Positions 17,066-25,033 of a stretch of 64,000 nt of DNA are shown here, piece after piece. Each line of letters begins with the position of its first letter. Within the stretch, counting starts at the first letter, position 1. Made by a program: the position numbers and the translations under genes. Source of the stretch: Planctomycetota bacterium (GTDB lineage Bacteria > Planctomycetota > SZUA-567 > H5-PLA8); assembly GCA_027493525.1 (NCBI GenBank), contig JAOSKN010000003.1, positions 186,001-250,000 on the forward strand. The letters are read 5' to 3'. Below the pieces are notes generated by a model. That model ran no database searches and was not told the origin of the DNA. It saw nothing but the letters and a program-made list of their open reading frames with translations.

Positions 17066-19405
17066 TCAGGGGCGGGGCGGCGTGGGGCGGGGCGGCGTGG
17101 GGCGGGGCCCGCGCAGCCGCAGGGCCAGTTTGGGGCTCCGGTTGCCTGTGTCCGGTCCCCAGAAGTCGAAGCTCGTGGCCGTCGCGCCTTCCGCGGCGGA
17201 CTCGATCCGCCAGCCGAAATTGCGCCCCTCGTCCAGCATCGCCTGCACGTCCGCGGTCACGTTGATGCGAAGCCAGTAGCCGGCCTGCATCCGGTTCACG
17301 GCCGGATCGTACCGCGCGGTCGGCGGGTCGGAGACTGGCCCGCCCGGCGTGCTCCAGGACTGCCCGGCTTTGGCCTGCGTCCACGTCGCGCTCGCGGGAT
17401 CCCAGTCCTCCAGCACACGCCGCACCGCGAGCGGTTGGATGCCGGTGTGGTCGTTGCAGAGCAGGCACAGGCGCGCCTCCAGCACCTCGACCCCTGCCGG
17501 CAGCGGTCCGCCATCGGCCGCGCTCAGGCCGAAGCGGAGGAAGATCGCGTGCCCCTTTCCCGCGCGCAATTGCTGGCTGCGAAGCCCCGGCGGTTCGGAA
17601 GTGGATGGGTTCATGAACAGGCACGTCGCGGCCTTGTATGCCTTGATGCCGGCTTCGGGATAGTCGTCGCCCAATTGGAGCGAGACGTTGTACTCCCAGA
17701 TCGGACGGTTGCGCTGGGCCAGAGTCTCGAGCGCCCGGCGCAGGTCGGCGCGCGCCTTGACGGCCGGCGTCTCGGCGTACTTGTCCAGCAGCAGCCGGCC
17801 CAGCTCGGCCGCGTCGCCCCAATGCTCGGCGCCCTTCAAGGCATCGAAGCGTTCCAGCAGCAGCGCCGCTTCCGTGCCGCCCGGGCCCTGCGCGGCGTGG
17901 ACATAGAGTCCCTTGAGGTACGCGAGCGCGCCGGGGTCGGCGCCCAGGTCCTCGGCCTTGCGCAGCTCCGCGTCGTCGGCGGGCGCCCGCCCGGGTTCGG
18001 CCTGGAGCAGGTTCACGAGCGCGCGGCGCAGACTTCCGGAGGCGTCCTTGGGCAGCCCGCGCAGGGTCATCTCGCGCAGCGCGCCGGGGTCGAGCTGTTC
18101 GAACGGGACCTCCAGCGAAATGCCTTTGCCGCCCACGGCCAGCGCGGAGGCGCGGACCTCCAGGAGCTGCAGGTCGGCCTCGCGGCCCAGGCGCAGGATG
18201 CTCCCGTCGGCGCGCTTCAGCTCGGCGCGCGGCTCGTCTTTCAGGCTTTCCAGGCCCGCCTTGCGCGCGGCGGGGAAGGTCTCGAGCCAGGCGAGCGCCT
18301 GTTCGTGCGCGGCACAGGCGGCGTGAACGGGAGCCAGCGCCGCGTCCTGGAGCGCCGCGTCGAGAACCTTGCGCGCGGCCGGGGCGTCTCCTTTCCGCAG
18401 CAGGTCGAGAAACGGAGCGTGGAACCTCGCCAGCGCCAGCTTCGCATTCCAGGCCGGATCGGGCGGCGCGGGCTTGGCCGTGGCGGCCTCCGCGACGAGC
18501 CGCTCGGGCGGCGCTTTGTGGCCCGGCGGCGAGGCGATGATCGGCGGCCCGGACGACGCTCGCGCCGGCTGCGCCGGCTGGGATTCGGGCGCGGGTGCGG
18601 GCTGGTCCGCTTGTGCGGCCATCGTGCGCACGCGCGCCCCGTAAAGCGTCGCGCCATGCTGGGCCAGGAACGCCTCGGCCAGCGCCATCCGGGCGGGGCG
18701 GTCGTCGGCCGGGAGATTCTTCCAGGCCTGCTCGAAGGTCTCGAAGGCCTTCTCCGCGGCGGCCTCCGCGGAAACCGGCGGCGCGGGCTCGGGACCCTCG
18801 GTTTCGACGGGCTCGATGGGCTCGGCGGTTTGGGCCGTCTTGGGCTCGACGGCGGGAGCGTCCGGCGGCGCGGGCTCGGTCTTCCGCGCCGGCGGGCCGG
18901 GCAGGGACGTCTTGCGCTCAGGAACGGGAGGCTCGCCCGGCTTCGCGGTCTTCTGCGCAGGTTGGCCGCCCGAAAAGGCGAAGAGCAGTCCGAGCAGCAG
19001 GAGCAGGCCGGCGCCCCCGGCGAGGAGGAGCAGCGCCGAGCCGTCCTTCGGCCCGCCGGCGCGCGGCGCTCGCGCGGCCGGCTTGGCGGGAGGAATATGC
19101 CGTTCGGAGGCGGCGCGCGCCTGGATCGCGACGCCGGTGGAGCGGCGCTTGCCGGGGCGGGCGGGGGTTTCATGGAGACCCGACGGACGGGCCGGCGTCT
19201 CGCGCGGCGCGGCATGCTCGCCGGAGGTTTCCTGGATGATCTTCCGCGCCTGCTCCTCGTTGAGCGAGGAGAACTCCATGGTCATCACGTTCTGGGCGCA
19301 GTCGGAGCAGAAGATGCCGCGGGCCTGCTTGTCGCGCGCCTGCCCCTGCGCGAGATCGCCCTCGGTCAGGCGCTTACCGCACTTCTCGCAGAAATAGAAC
19401 TTCAT
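17066..19405 (-). CDS. Zinc-ribbon membrane protein with C-terminal DNRLRE domain
   Basis: A 779-residue protein starting MKFYFCEKCGKRL at 19405. Cys6/Cys9 and Cys33/Cys36 form a zinc ribbon. After a basic linker, one membrane helix lies at about residues 125-145 (SALLLLAGGAGLLLLLGLLF), then a Pro/Ala-rich stretch and helical segments. The C-terminal 180 residues are a DNRLRE-type beta domain (VLEARLCLLCND; INVTADVQAMLDEGRNFGWR), normally found on extracellular proteins. So the ribbon is cytoplasmic and the DNRLRE part is probably outside. The tail PRPTPPRPTPPRP is encoded by a GC-only tandem repeat at about 17070-17105. Function unknown. Confidence 0.82.
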   Translation of the reverse strand: MKFYFCEKCGKRLTEGDLAQGQARDKQARGIFCSDCAQNVMTMEFSSLNEEQARKIIQETSGEHAAPRETPARPSGLHETPARPGKRRSTGVAIQARAASERHIPPAKPAARAPRAGGPKDGSALLLLAGGAGLLLLLGLLFAFSGGQPAQKTAKPGEPPVPERKTSLPGPPARKTEPAPPDAPAVEPKTAQTAEPIEPVETEGPEPAPPVSAEAAAEKAFETFEQAWKNLPADDRPARMALAEAFLAQHGATLYGARVRTMAAQADQPAPAPESQPAQPARASSGPPIIASPPGHKAPPERLVAEAATAKPAPPDPAWNAKLALARFHAPFLDLLRKGDAPAARKVLDAALQDAALAPVHAACAAHEQALAWLETFPAARKAGLESLKDEPRAELKRADGSILRLGREADLQLLEVRASALAVGGKGISLEVPFEQLDPGALREMTLRGLPKDASGSLRRALVNLLQAEPGRAPADDAELRKAEDLGADPGALAYLKGLYVHAAQGPGGTEAALLLERFDALKGAEHWGDAAELGRLLLDKYAETPAVKARADLRRALETLAQRNRPIWEYNVSLQLGDDYPEAGIKAYKAATCLFMNPSTSEPPGLRSQQLRAGKGHAIFLRFGLSAADGGPLPAGVEVLEARLCLLCNDHTGIQPLAVRRVLEDWDPASATWTQAKAGQSWSTPGGPVSDPPTARYDPAVNRMQAGYWLRINVTADVQAMLDEGRNFGWRIESAAEGATATSFDFWGPDTGNRSPKLALRLRGPRPTPPRPTPPRP

Positions 19406-19447
19406 GCCGCGTCCCGCCGGCCTGGGATGGGCGTGCTGTGTTTTATG

Positions 19448-19462
19448 TACCGATGGTCGGTA
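19448..19462. promoter_or_regulatory. Dyad TACCGA-TGG-TCGGTA between divergent genes
   Basis: A perfect 6-bp inverted repeat with a 3-bp centre sits 43 bp upstream of the zinc-ribbon gene and about 160 bp upstream of the isomerase gene. It could be an operator for a dimeric regulator. Inference only. Confidence 0.25.
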
Positions 19463-19619
19463 TGAAGGATACGGGCCGCCGCGTTTCCCGGCAAGCCCGA
19501 TTCGCCTCGTGCCGCGCCGGCATTCTACGCTCGCGTCCGGGGGAATGAACTTCTCTTTTCTGGGGCGCCGGGGTAAGCCATACCGTGCTTCGGCCTGCAC
19601 CACACGAACGGGAGAACGC

Positions 19620-20468
19620 ATGTTCAAGAACCTCAGTTGCGGCGCGCTGGGCCACAAGGCGAGCTTCGAAGAGACCGTCAAGCTGGCCAGGGAGTTCGGT
19701 TTCGGCGGCGTGGACCTGGACCTGAAGTACGCGCGGGAGCACGGCGCGGAAGCGACGCGGAAGCTGATCGTCGAAAACGGGCTCTCGATCGGCGGCTTCG
19801 CCTTCCAGGTCGCGTTTCGCGAGAACGACACCGAGAAGGCCTGGGCCACGAGCCTGGGCAACCTTGCGCGCGACGCCGAACTGGCCGCGGAGATCGGCGC
19901 GACGCGCTGCGCCACCTGGGTTCCGCCGACGTCCGCGCAGTTCGGCTTCCGTACCCACTACGAGCGCTTCGTCGAGCGCTTGCGGCCGGCGGCGGCGATG
20001 CTCCAGACCTTCGGCATCTCGGTGGGCTTCGAGTTCATCGGCCCGCGCACGCTGCGCGCCGGGAAGCTCTACGGCTTCCTGCACACCATGGACGGGATGC
20101 GCGCGGCCTGCGCCTGCATCGGCGAGAACGCCGGGCTGCTCCTCGACTGCTGGCACTGGTACACCTGCAAGTCCACCGTCACCGACCTGGAGCAACTCGA
20201 GCCCGGCGACGTCATCGCCGTGCACCTGAACGACGCGCCCAAGGGCATCGCCGTGGACGAGCAGAACGACCACGTCCGGGAACTCCCGGCCGCCACGGGC
20301 GTGATCGATATCGCCGGCTTCCTGAAGTCGCTGCGCAAGCTCCACTACAACGGCCCGATTACCGTCGAGCCGTTCAATCAGCCGTTGAAGGAAATGCCGT
20401 TGCGCGAGGCGGTCAAGGCGACGAAGGACGCCCTGGACAAGGCGTACGCGCAGGCGGGTCTGTCGTGA
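19620..20468 (+). CDS. Sugar phosphate isomerase/epimerase (xylose isomerase-like TIM barrel)
   Basis: A 282-residue AP-endonuclease-2/IolE-type TIM barrel. Seen: GFGGVDLDLKYAREHG early, GFEFIGPRTLRAG with the metal-ligand Glu, LLLDCWHWYTCK with Asp and His ligands, VIAVHLNDAPKG, and a final Glu in ITVEPFNQ. The family isomerises or epimerises sugars and inosose; the exact substrate is unknown. The ATG at 19620 has GGGAG seven bases upstream. It is divergent from the zinc-ribbon gene and followed by a toxin pair, so there is no pathway context. Confidence 0.88.
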   Translation: MFKNLSCGALGHKASFEETVKLAREFGFGGVDLDLKYAREHGAEATRKLIVENGLSIGGFAFQVAFRENDTEKAWATSLGNLARDAELAAEIGATRCATWVPPTSAQFGFRTHYERFVERLRPAAAMLQTFGISVGFEFIGPRTLRAGKLYGFLHTMDGMRAACACIGENAGLLLDCWHWYTCKSTVTDLEQLEPGDVIAVHLNDAPKGIAVDEQNDHVRELPAATGVIDIAGFLKSLRKLHYNGPITVEPFNQPLKEMPLREAVKATKDALDKAYAQAGLS

Positions 20469-20570
20469 CGTCGGCAAAAGGGGTCGCCACACGGATTGAA
20501 AACCGGCGCGTTCTGGTATTTAATCGGCAAGGAGAGAAACCGCATGCATGGCCCGGGAGGGAGGTGGCGC

Positions 20571-20798
20571 ATGACGAGAGGGCATATTAAGGAAGGCAAG
20601 GTGGTATTGGCGACGCGCCACGAGTTTCCTGAAGGGGCGGAAGTGCTGGTGGAACTCGCAGCGCCTGCCAGGAAGCGGTCCCCTCGGAAGCGTGGCGGCT
20701 GGTCAAGCCTCTTGAAGCTGGCAGGCTCGTGCCAAGGTCTGCCTGCGGATCTCGCTGCGAATCACGACCGTCGACGGCGCCGGCAAGCCAAACCGTGA
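20571..20798 (+). CDS. Putative antitoxin of PIN toxin
   Basis: A 75-residue protein (MTRGHIKEGKVVLATRHEFP) from the ATG at 20571 with GGAGG upstream. The N-terminus is an AbrB/DUF-type beta strand pair (GKVVL...FPEGAEVLVEL), and the C-terminus LLKLAGSCQGLPADLAANHD is typical of small antitoxins that precede PIN-domain toxins. Its TGA overlaps the toxin's GTG, so the pair is translationally coupled. Confidence 0.72.
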   Translation: MTRGHIKEGKVVLATRHEFPEGAEVLVELAAPARKRSPRKRGGWSSLLKLAGSCQGLPADLAANHDRRRRRQAKP

Positions 20799-21211
20799 GA
20801 GTCGTGTTTGCCGACACGTCCTATTTTCTGGCCTTGCCGAGCTCGAACGACCATCATCACGCGGCTGCGATTCGGGCTTCAAAGACGGCTCAACGAATGC
20901 GCATCCAACTCCTGACCACGACGTGGGTGTTGGTAGAGGTTGGAGACGCTCTGTCGAAGCCTGCATTTCGCCCGCGCTTCATGAGCCTGGTGGACGCAAT
21001 CCAGAAAGAGCCCGCCTTCGAGGTTTTGCCGCCTACGGAAAGTCAATTTCGGCTCGCCTTGGCCCTGTTTGACAAGCGAATGGACAAGTCCTGGTCGCTT
21101 ACGGACTGCACTTCCTTTGCGGTCATGCAAGAACGGGGTTTGGTGGAAGCCTTGACCTTCGACCGCCACTTTAAGCAGGCGGGATTCACGGCCTTTCCTT
21201 CTTCGTCCTGA
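20795..21211 (+). CDS. PIN-domain toxin (VapC-like ribonuclease)
   Basis: A 138-residue PIN protein starting at GTG 20795 (VRVVFADTSYFLAL), overlapping the antitoxin stop. The acidic cluster is present: Asp7 in FADTSY, Glu in TTWVLVEVGDAL, Asp in WSLTDCTSF and Asp in ALTFDRHF. PIN toxins cleave tRNA or other RNAs. An ATG at 20729 in frame would overlap the antitoxin by 70 bp and is not favoured. Confidence 0.85.
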   Translation: MRVVFADTSYFLALPSSNDHHHAAAIRASKTAQRMRIQLLTTTWVLVEVGDALSKPAFRPRFMSLVDAIQKEPAFEVLPPTESQFRLALALFDKRMDKSWSLTDCTSFAVMQERGLVEALTFDRHFKQAGFTAFPSSS

Positions 21212-21540
21212 TCACATCACCCGGTCCTGCGCCCAGGGGTAGCGCACCGAAAGAGCGTATTCCTTGATCGCGCTGCCGTCGGCGGGGGCTTGCGGAGGTA
21301 CTGCGGGTTGAAGGCCGCGCCGACGGCCTTGAGCGCCTGCGCGATCTCGGCGTGCTCCCAGCCCAGGCCCTCGAAGATCATCTTCCGGCCGTTGACGTCC
21401 ACGATGCTCAACCGCCGGGCCTCCAGAAAGGCCTTGGAGAGCGCGCTCAATTCGGTCTGCTTGTGCTTGAAGACCTCCCACAACGCGGCGAAGGAATCGA
21501 CCTGAAAGACGAGGTCGCCGGCGGGCGGATTCTTGTCCAT
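21212..21540 (-). CDS. Small hypothetical protein, one-base frameshift near C-terminus
   Basis: The protein begins MDKNPPAGDLVFQVDSFAAL at 21540 and reads well to AAFNPQYLRK. Read literally it then changes to a low-quality tail and stops at 21217. Adding one base to the G5 run at 21284-21288 (C5 on the coding strand) instead gives PPADGSAIKEYALSVRYPW and a stop at 21212-21214, which looks natural. About 109 residues, soluble, family unknown. Convergent with the PIN toxin gene, whose stop it abuts. Confidence 0.6.
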
Positions 21541-21675
21541 GTCAGCCTCCTCGTCTCAGAATAGGTCCGGCCCGCGCGAGGTTCAAGGGGGCGGGCACGC
21601 TTGCGCGAGGCCTCGCGGCGGGGAAAATGACCCGCGGCCGGATCCCGTCCGCACCGGCCTTGGAAAGGCGTTCCG

Positions 21676-22497
21676 TTGCCCGCACTGACGATCCTCTTTT
21701 TCGGCGACATCGTGGGGCGCCCGGGGCGCAAGGCCGTCTGCCACGCGCTGCCGCACCTGAAGGAGCGCTTCGATCCGGACCTGATCGTCGCCAACGCGGA
21801 GAACTCCGCCGGCGGCAGCGGGATCTCGTCCTCGACCCTGCGCAAGCTCGCCAGCTACGGCGTGGAGGTCTTCACCAGCGGCGACCACTTCTTCCGCAAC
21901 AAGGAGTACGCCGGCGTGGTGGACGACCCGCGCGTGCTGCGGCCGGTGAACTATCCGCCGCAGGCGCCGGGGCGGGGGTGGGGGCTCTACAAGGCCCGCG
22001 GCGGCGTTGAGGTCGCAGTGGTCAACGCGATGGGGCGCATCTTCATGGAGGCCCTGGAATGCCCCTTCGCGGCCATGGATCGCGCGCTCGGCGAGATCGG
22101 CCCGCAGGCGCGCGTAATCCTCGTCGATTTCCACGCCGAGGCGACCAGCGAGAAGATGGCCATGGCCTGGTACCTCAACGGGCGCGTCTCGGCGCTCGTG
22201 GGCACCCACACGCACGTCCAGACCGCCGACGAGCGGATTCTGAACGGCGGGACCGCCTGCATCAGCGATCTGGGCATGAGCGGCCCGTACGATTCGGTCA
22301 TCGGGCGCAGCAAGGAGGCCGTGCTCCACCGGCTCACCACCGGCGTGCCCGCGCGCTTCGAAGTCACCGAGGGCGAGGAGAAGGCCTGCGGCGTGGTCCT
22401 GAAGATCGACGCCGAGAGCGGCAAGGCGCTCGGCATCGAGCGCTTCCAGGTGGCGTTGAAGGATGTGCTCGACGCGTCGAAGGACGACGAGGATTGA
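21676..22497 (+). CDS. YmdB-like metallophosphoesterase (TIGR00282 family)
   Basis: A 273-residue calcineurin-like phosphoesterase starting at TTG 21676 (read as Met) with GGAAAGG upstream. Family marks: FFGDIVGRPGR with Asp8-type ligand, IVANAENSAGG, VDFHAEATSEKMA and VGTHTHVQTADERIL. In place of the usual GNH motif it has TSGDHFF, an Asn-to-Asp change at a metal-bridging position. B. subtilis YmdB hydrolyses 2',3'-cAMP and lies next to rny; here the two are 4.6 kb apart. Gene start and family are firm; the activity is inferred. Confidence 0.9.
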   Translation: MPALTILFFGDIVGRPGRKAVCHALPHLKERFDPDLIVANAENSAGGSGISSSTLRKLASYGVEVFTSGDHFFRNKEYAGVVDDPRVLRPVNYPPQAPGRGWGLYKARGGVEVAVVNAMGRIFMEALECPFAAMDRALGEIGPQARVILVDFHAEATSEKMAMAWYLNGRVSALVGTHTHVQTADERILNGGTACISDLGMSGPYDSVIGRSKEAVLHRLTTGVPARFEVTEGEEKACGVVLKIDAESGKALGIERFQVALKDVLDASKDDED

Positions 22498-22530
22498 GGC
22501 GGGGCGGTGGGTTGCTCGTGCCGGCCGCCG

Positions 22531-24993
22531 CTACATCATCTTGCCGCGCTTGCGCAGGATCCATTCCAGCGTGATCAGGAGCGTGAAGAGCAGCATGACC
22601 GGCCAGCGGTCCCACAGGTCGACGGGGATCTCGCGCTGGACCTTCTCTTCCTTGACCTTGATCAGCGGCGGCAGGGTGGCGATCCGGTCGATGGCGACGT
22701 AGCGCCCGCCTTCGCCCGCGGCGTCGGCGAGGGCCTTGAGCAGTTCCTCGTTCATGCGCGGGTTTTCGAGTTCGAGTTGCGGCACGTCCACCTTGAACGT
22801 GATTTCCGACTGCCGCACTTCGGGCTGCTGGGGATCCTTCAGCCACATCGTGAAGTCGCCTTCCTGCGCCGGGAAGAAGTGCCCCTCGTAGCTCCCGTCG
22901 ACGTCCTTGCGGCGCTTCAGCTCGACGCTGAGGGTCTCGCCCTTGGGCGTCAGGTAGAAGGCCGTGACGGTGTCGGCGGTAAGCGGTTCGAACTTGTCGT
23001 CCTTGACCAGCGCGGTAATGGCGATCTTGTCGCCGAGGGAGTACGAAACCTTGTCCACGTCCATGCCGAAGCGCTTCTGCCCGCCGAGGCGCTTGGCCAT
23101 GGAGAGGAAGCGGATCGCCTGGTTGTAGAAGCGGTAGTGGTAGCGGTCGCCCACGCCGCGGCGCCAGCGCCAGAGGCTGTCCACGCCGATGAACATCGAG
23201 CGGCCCGCGCCGTAGGGCATGTAGGAGATGAGCGGCATCTTCTTGCCCTGCTCGTCCTTGTCGTACGGATGCACGACCACGGGGGTGGCGAGTTCCTTCA
23301 CGCGCACGACCGGGTAGTACCAGTACAGGCGCGGCAGGTTCTCCCAGATCTCGCGGTTGACGCCGTCGTCCGCGTCCAGGTGGGTCCAGGGCATGCGCTG
23401 CCCTTCGCTGGTCAGCTCCAGCGGGAAGGTCTCCTGCAGGCCTTCGTCGCCGATGGCGTAGCCCGCGCGCCTGGGGACCACGGGGAGCATCTCGGACATC
23501 GGCCCGCTGGCGTAGGCGGCCGGCGCGAAGCGCTCCCCGGCGATCATGATGAACCCGCCGCCTTCGCGAACGAACTCGCGGATCAGCTTGAGCTGCTCCG
23601 AGGTGAAGATCACCGGATTGACGTCGCCCAGGATCAGCACGTCGTACTCGTTCATGTCCTTCTTGTTGTTCGGGAACTGTTCCAGCGCCTCCTTGCCGGT
23701 GGTGCCGTCCCAGAGCCATGAGCCGTCGGCGGTGGCCAGGAGGATGTCGGCCTCGGTGGTGTGGTCGCGGACCAGCGCGTTCTTGAGGTAGCGGTACTCC
23801 CAGCGCGGCAGGTCCTGTCCCTCGACGAAGAGCACCCTCACCTTCTTGTCCACGACCTGGAAGTTGTAGGTGGCGACGTTGTTCTCGGGGCGCAGTTCGC
23901 CGTCCTGCTCGGGCAGCTTCAGCGAATAGGTGTACTTGCCGGCGGCTTTCTCGCGGAACTTGAGCGGGACGGGGACCTTTTCGCCGGACTTGCCGAGCTT
24001 GACCTCTTCGCTCGCCACGACCTCGCCGCCTTCCTTGCGCAGTTCCACGCGCAGCGTGCCCAGGTTGTCGTAACCGCGCTGGCGCACGTAGGCGACGACC
24101 TCGGAGGGGTCATCCGGCAGGATCACCTCGGGGCCTTCGAAGCTCAGCTCAAGGTCCTTCGGCTCGCCGGGATCCCCGATGCTGACGGTAAAGAAGGGCA
24201 CGCGCTGGATCTTGAACTGGCTGGCGGCGACCTGCACGGCGTCCTCGCCCGCGTTCTGGCGGCCGTCGGTAATGAGGATCACGCCGGCCAGGGGCGTTCC
24301 GCGCATCTCCTTCGCCGCCTGGCGCAAGGCGTCGCCGATGCGAGTCTCCGGCCCGCGCGCGTCTGGATCCTCCCGCAGGGGCGCGTCGCCGCCTTCCTGG
24401 GTGGGCATGGGCGTCAGGCCCATCGAGAAGGTGTAGAGCTTGACGTCGTGCTTCTCCTGGAGCGCGCCGAGCAGGTTGTCCTTGCGGATCGCCTGGCAGG
24501 CGACCTGCATGCGCGAGAGCCGGCCGTAGTCGGCCAGTTCGAGGTCCTTCACCTTGACCGAGCGCGTCTGCTTGGTCTGCTCGTCGGTGATCTTGACTTC
24601 GGCGTCCTCGCCCAGCGCGCGCTGGATCTCCTTGCGCAGGCCCTCTTCGGCGTAAGGGAACTTGAGGCTCATCGAGAAGCTGTCGTCGAGCATGACCAGG
24701 ACGGTGGAGCGCTTGCGCTCGGTCTTCGTGGAGATCAGCACCGGCTCGGTCAGGATCAGCAGCGCGATGACCAGCAGCAGCAGGCGGAAGCTGCCCAGCA
24801 GGAAGCGGAAGGCCCCGCTCGCCGTATGCCGGCCGTCCTTGCGGTAGACCCAGACGGTGAAGGCGATGACCGCGACGGCGAGCAGGAAGACCTGCCAGCC
24901 CTCGGGGGCCTGGTTGAGGCGGAATCCGAGCTCGGAATCCGGCCCCAGGGCCTCCGTATCCACGCCCAGCACCCACGCGATGAACGACTCCAC
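22531..24993 (-). CDS. Membrane VWA / glutamine-amidotransferase-like protein
   Basis: An 820-residue protein, last in the MoxR cluster. Two N-terminal membrane helices (about 34-50 and 62-82) precede a von Willebrand A domain with a metal site near residues 101-109 (VMLDDSFSMSL) and ITDGRQNAG. After an immunoglobulin-like stretch comes a class-I GATase-like fold (VLFVEGQDLPRWEYRYLKNA; VLILGDVNPVIFTSEQLKLI) lacking an obvious catalytic triad, and a final membrane helix (WPVMLLFTLLITLEWIL). Such proteins accompany MoxR ATPases and are thought to assemble or check envelope complexes. Starts 40 bp after the BatA-like gene ends. Confidence 0.88.
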   Translation of the reverse strand: MESFIAWVLGVDTEALGPDSELGFRLNQAPEGWQVFLLAVAVIAFTVWVYRKDGRHTASGAFRFLLGSFRLLLLVIALLILTEPVLISTKTERKRSTVLVMLDDSFSMSLKFPYAEEGLRKEIQRALGEDAEVKITDEQTKQTRSVKVKDLELADYGRLSRMQVACQAIRKDNLLGALQEKHDVKLYTFSMGLTPMPTQEGGDAPLREDPDARGPETRIGDALRQAAKEMRGTPLAGVILITDGRQNAGEDAVQVAASQFKIQRVPFFTVSIGDPGEPKDLELSFEGPEVILPDDPSEVVAYVRQRGYDNLGTLRVELRKEGGEVVASEEVKLGKSGEKVPVPLKFREKAAGKYTYSLKLPEQDGELRPENNVATYNFQVVDKKVRVLFVEGQDLPRWEYRYLKNALVRDHTTEADILLATADGSWLWDGTTGKEALEQFPNNKKDMNEYDVLILGDVNPVIFTSEQLKLIREFVREGGGFIMIAGERFAPAAYASGPMSEMLPVVPRRAGYAIGDEGLQETFPLELTSEGQRMPWTHLDADDGVNREIWENLPRLYWYYPVVRVKELATPVVVHPYDKDEQGKKMPLISYMPYGAGRSMFIGVDSLWRWRRGVGDRYHYRFYNQAIRFLSMAKRLGGQKRFGMDVDKVSYSLGDKIAITALVKDDKFEPLTADTVTAFYLTPKGETLSVELKRRKDVDGSYEGHFFPAQEGDFTMWLKDPQQPEVRQSEITFKVDVPQLELENPRMNEELLKALADAAGEGGRYVAIDRIATLPPLIKVKEEKVQREIPVDLWDRWPVMLLFTLLITLEWILRKRGKMM

Positions 24994-25033
24994 GGCAGCC
25001 CTCGCTGTATCGCCCCCGGCCCGGCGGGCCGAA

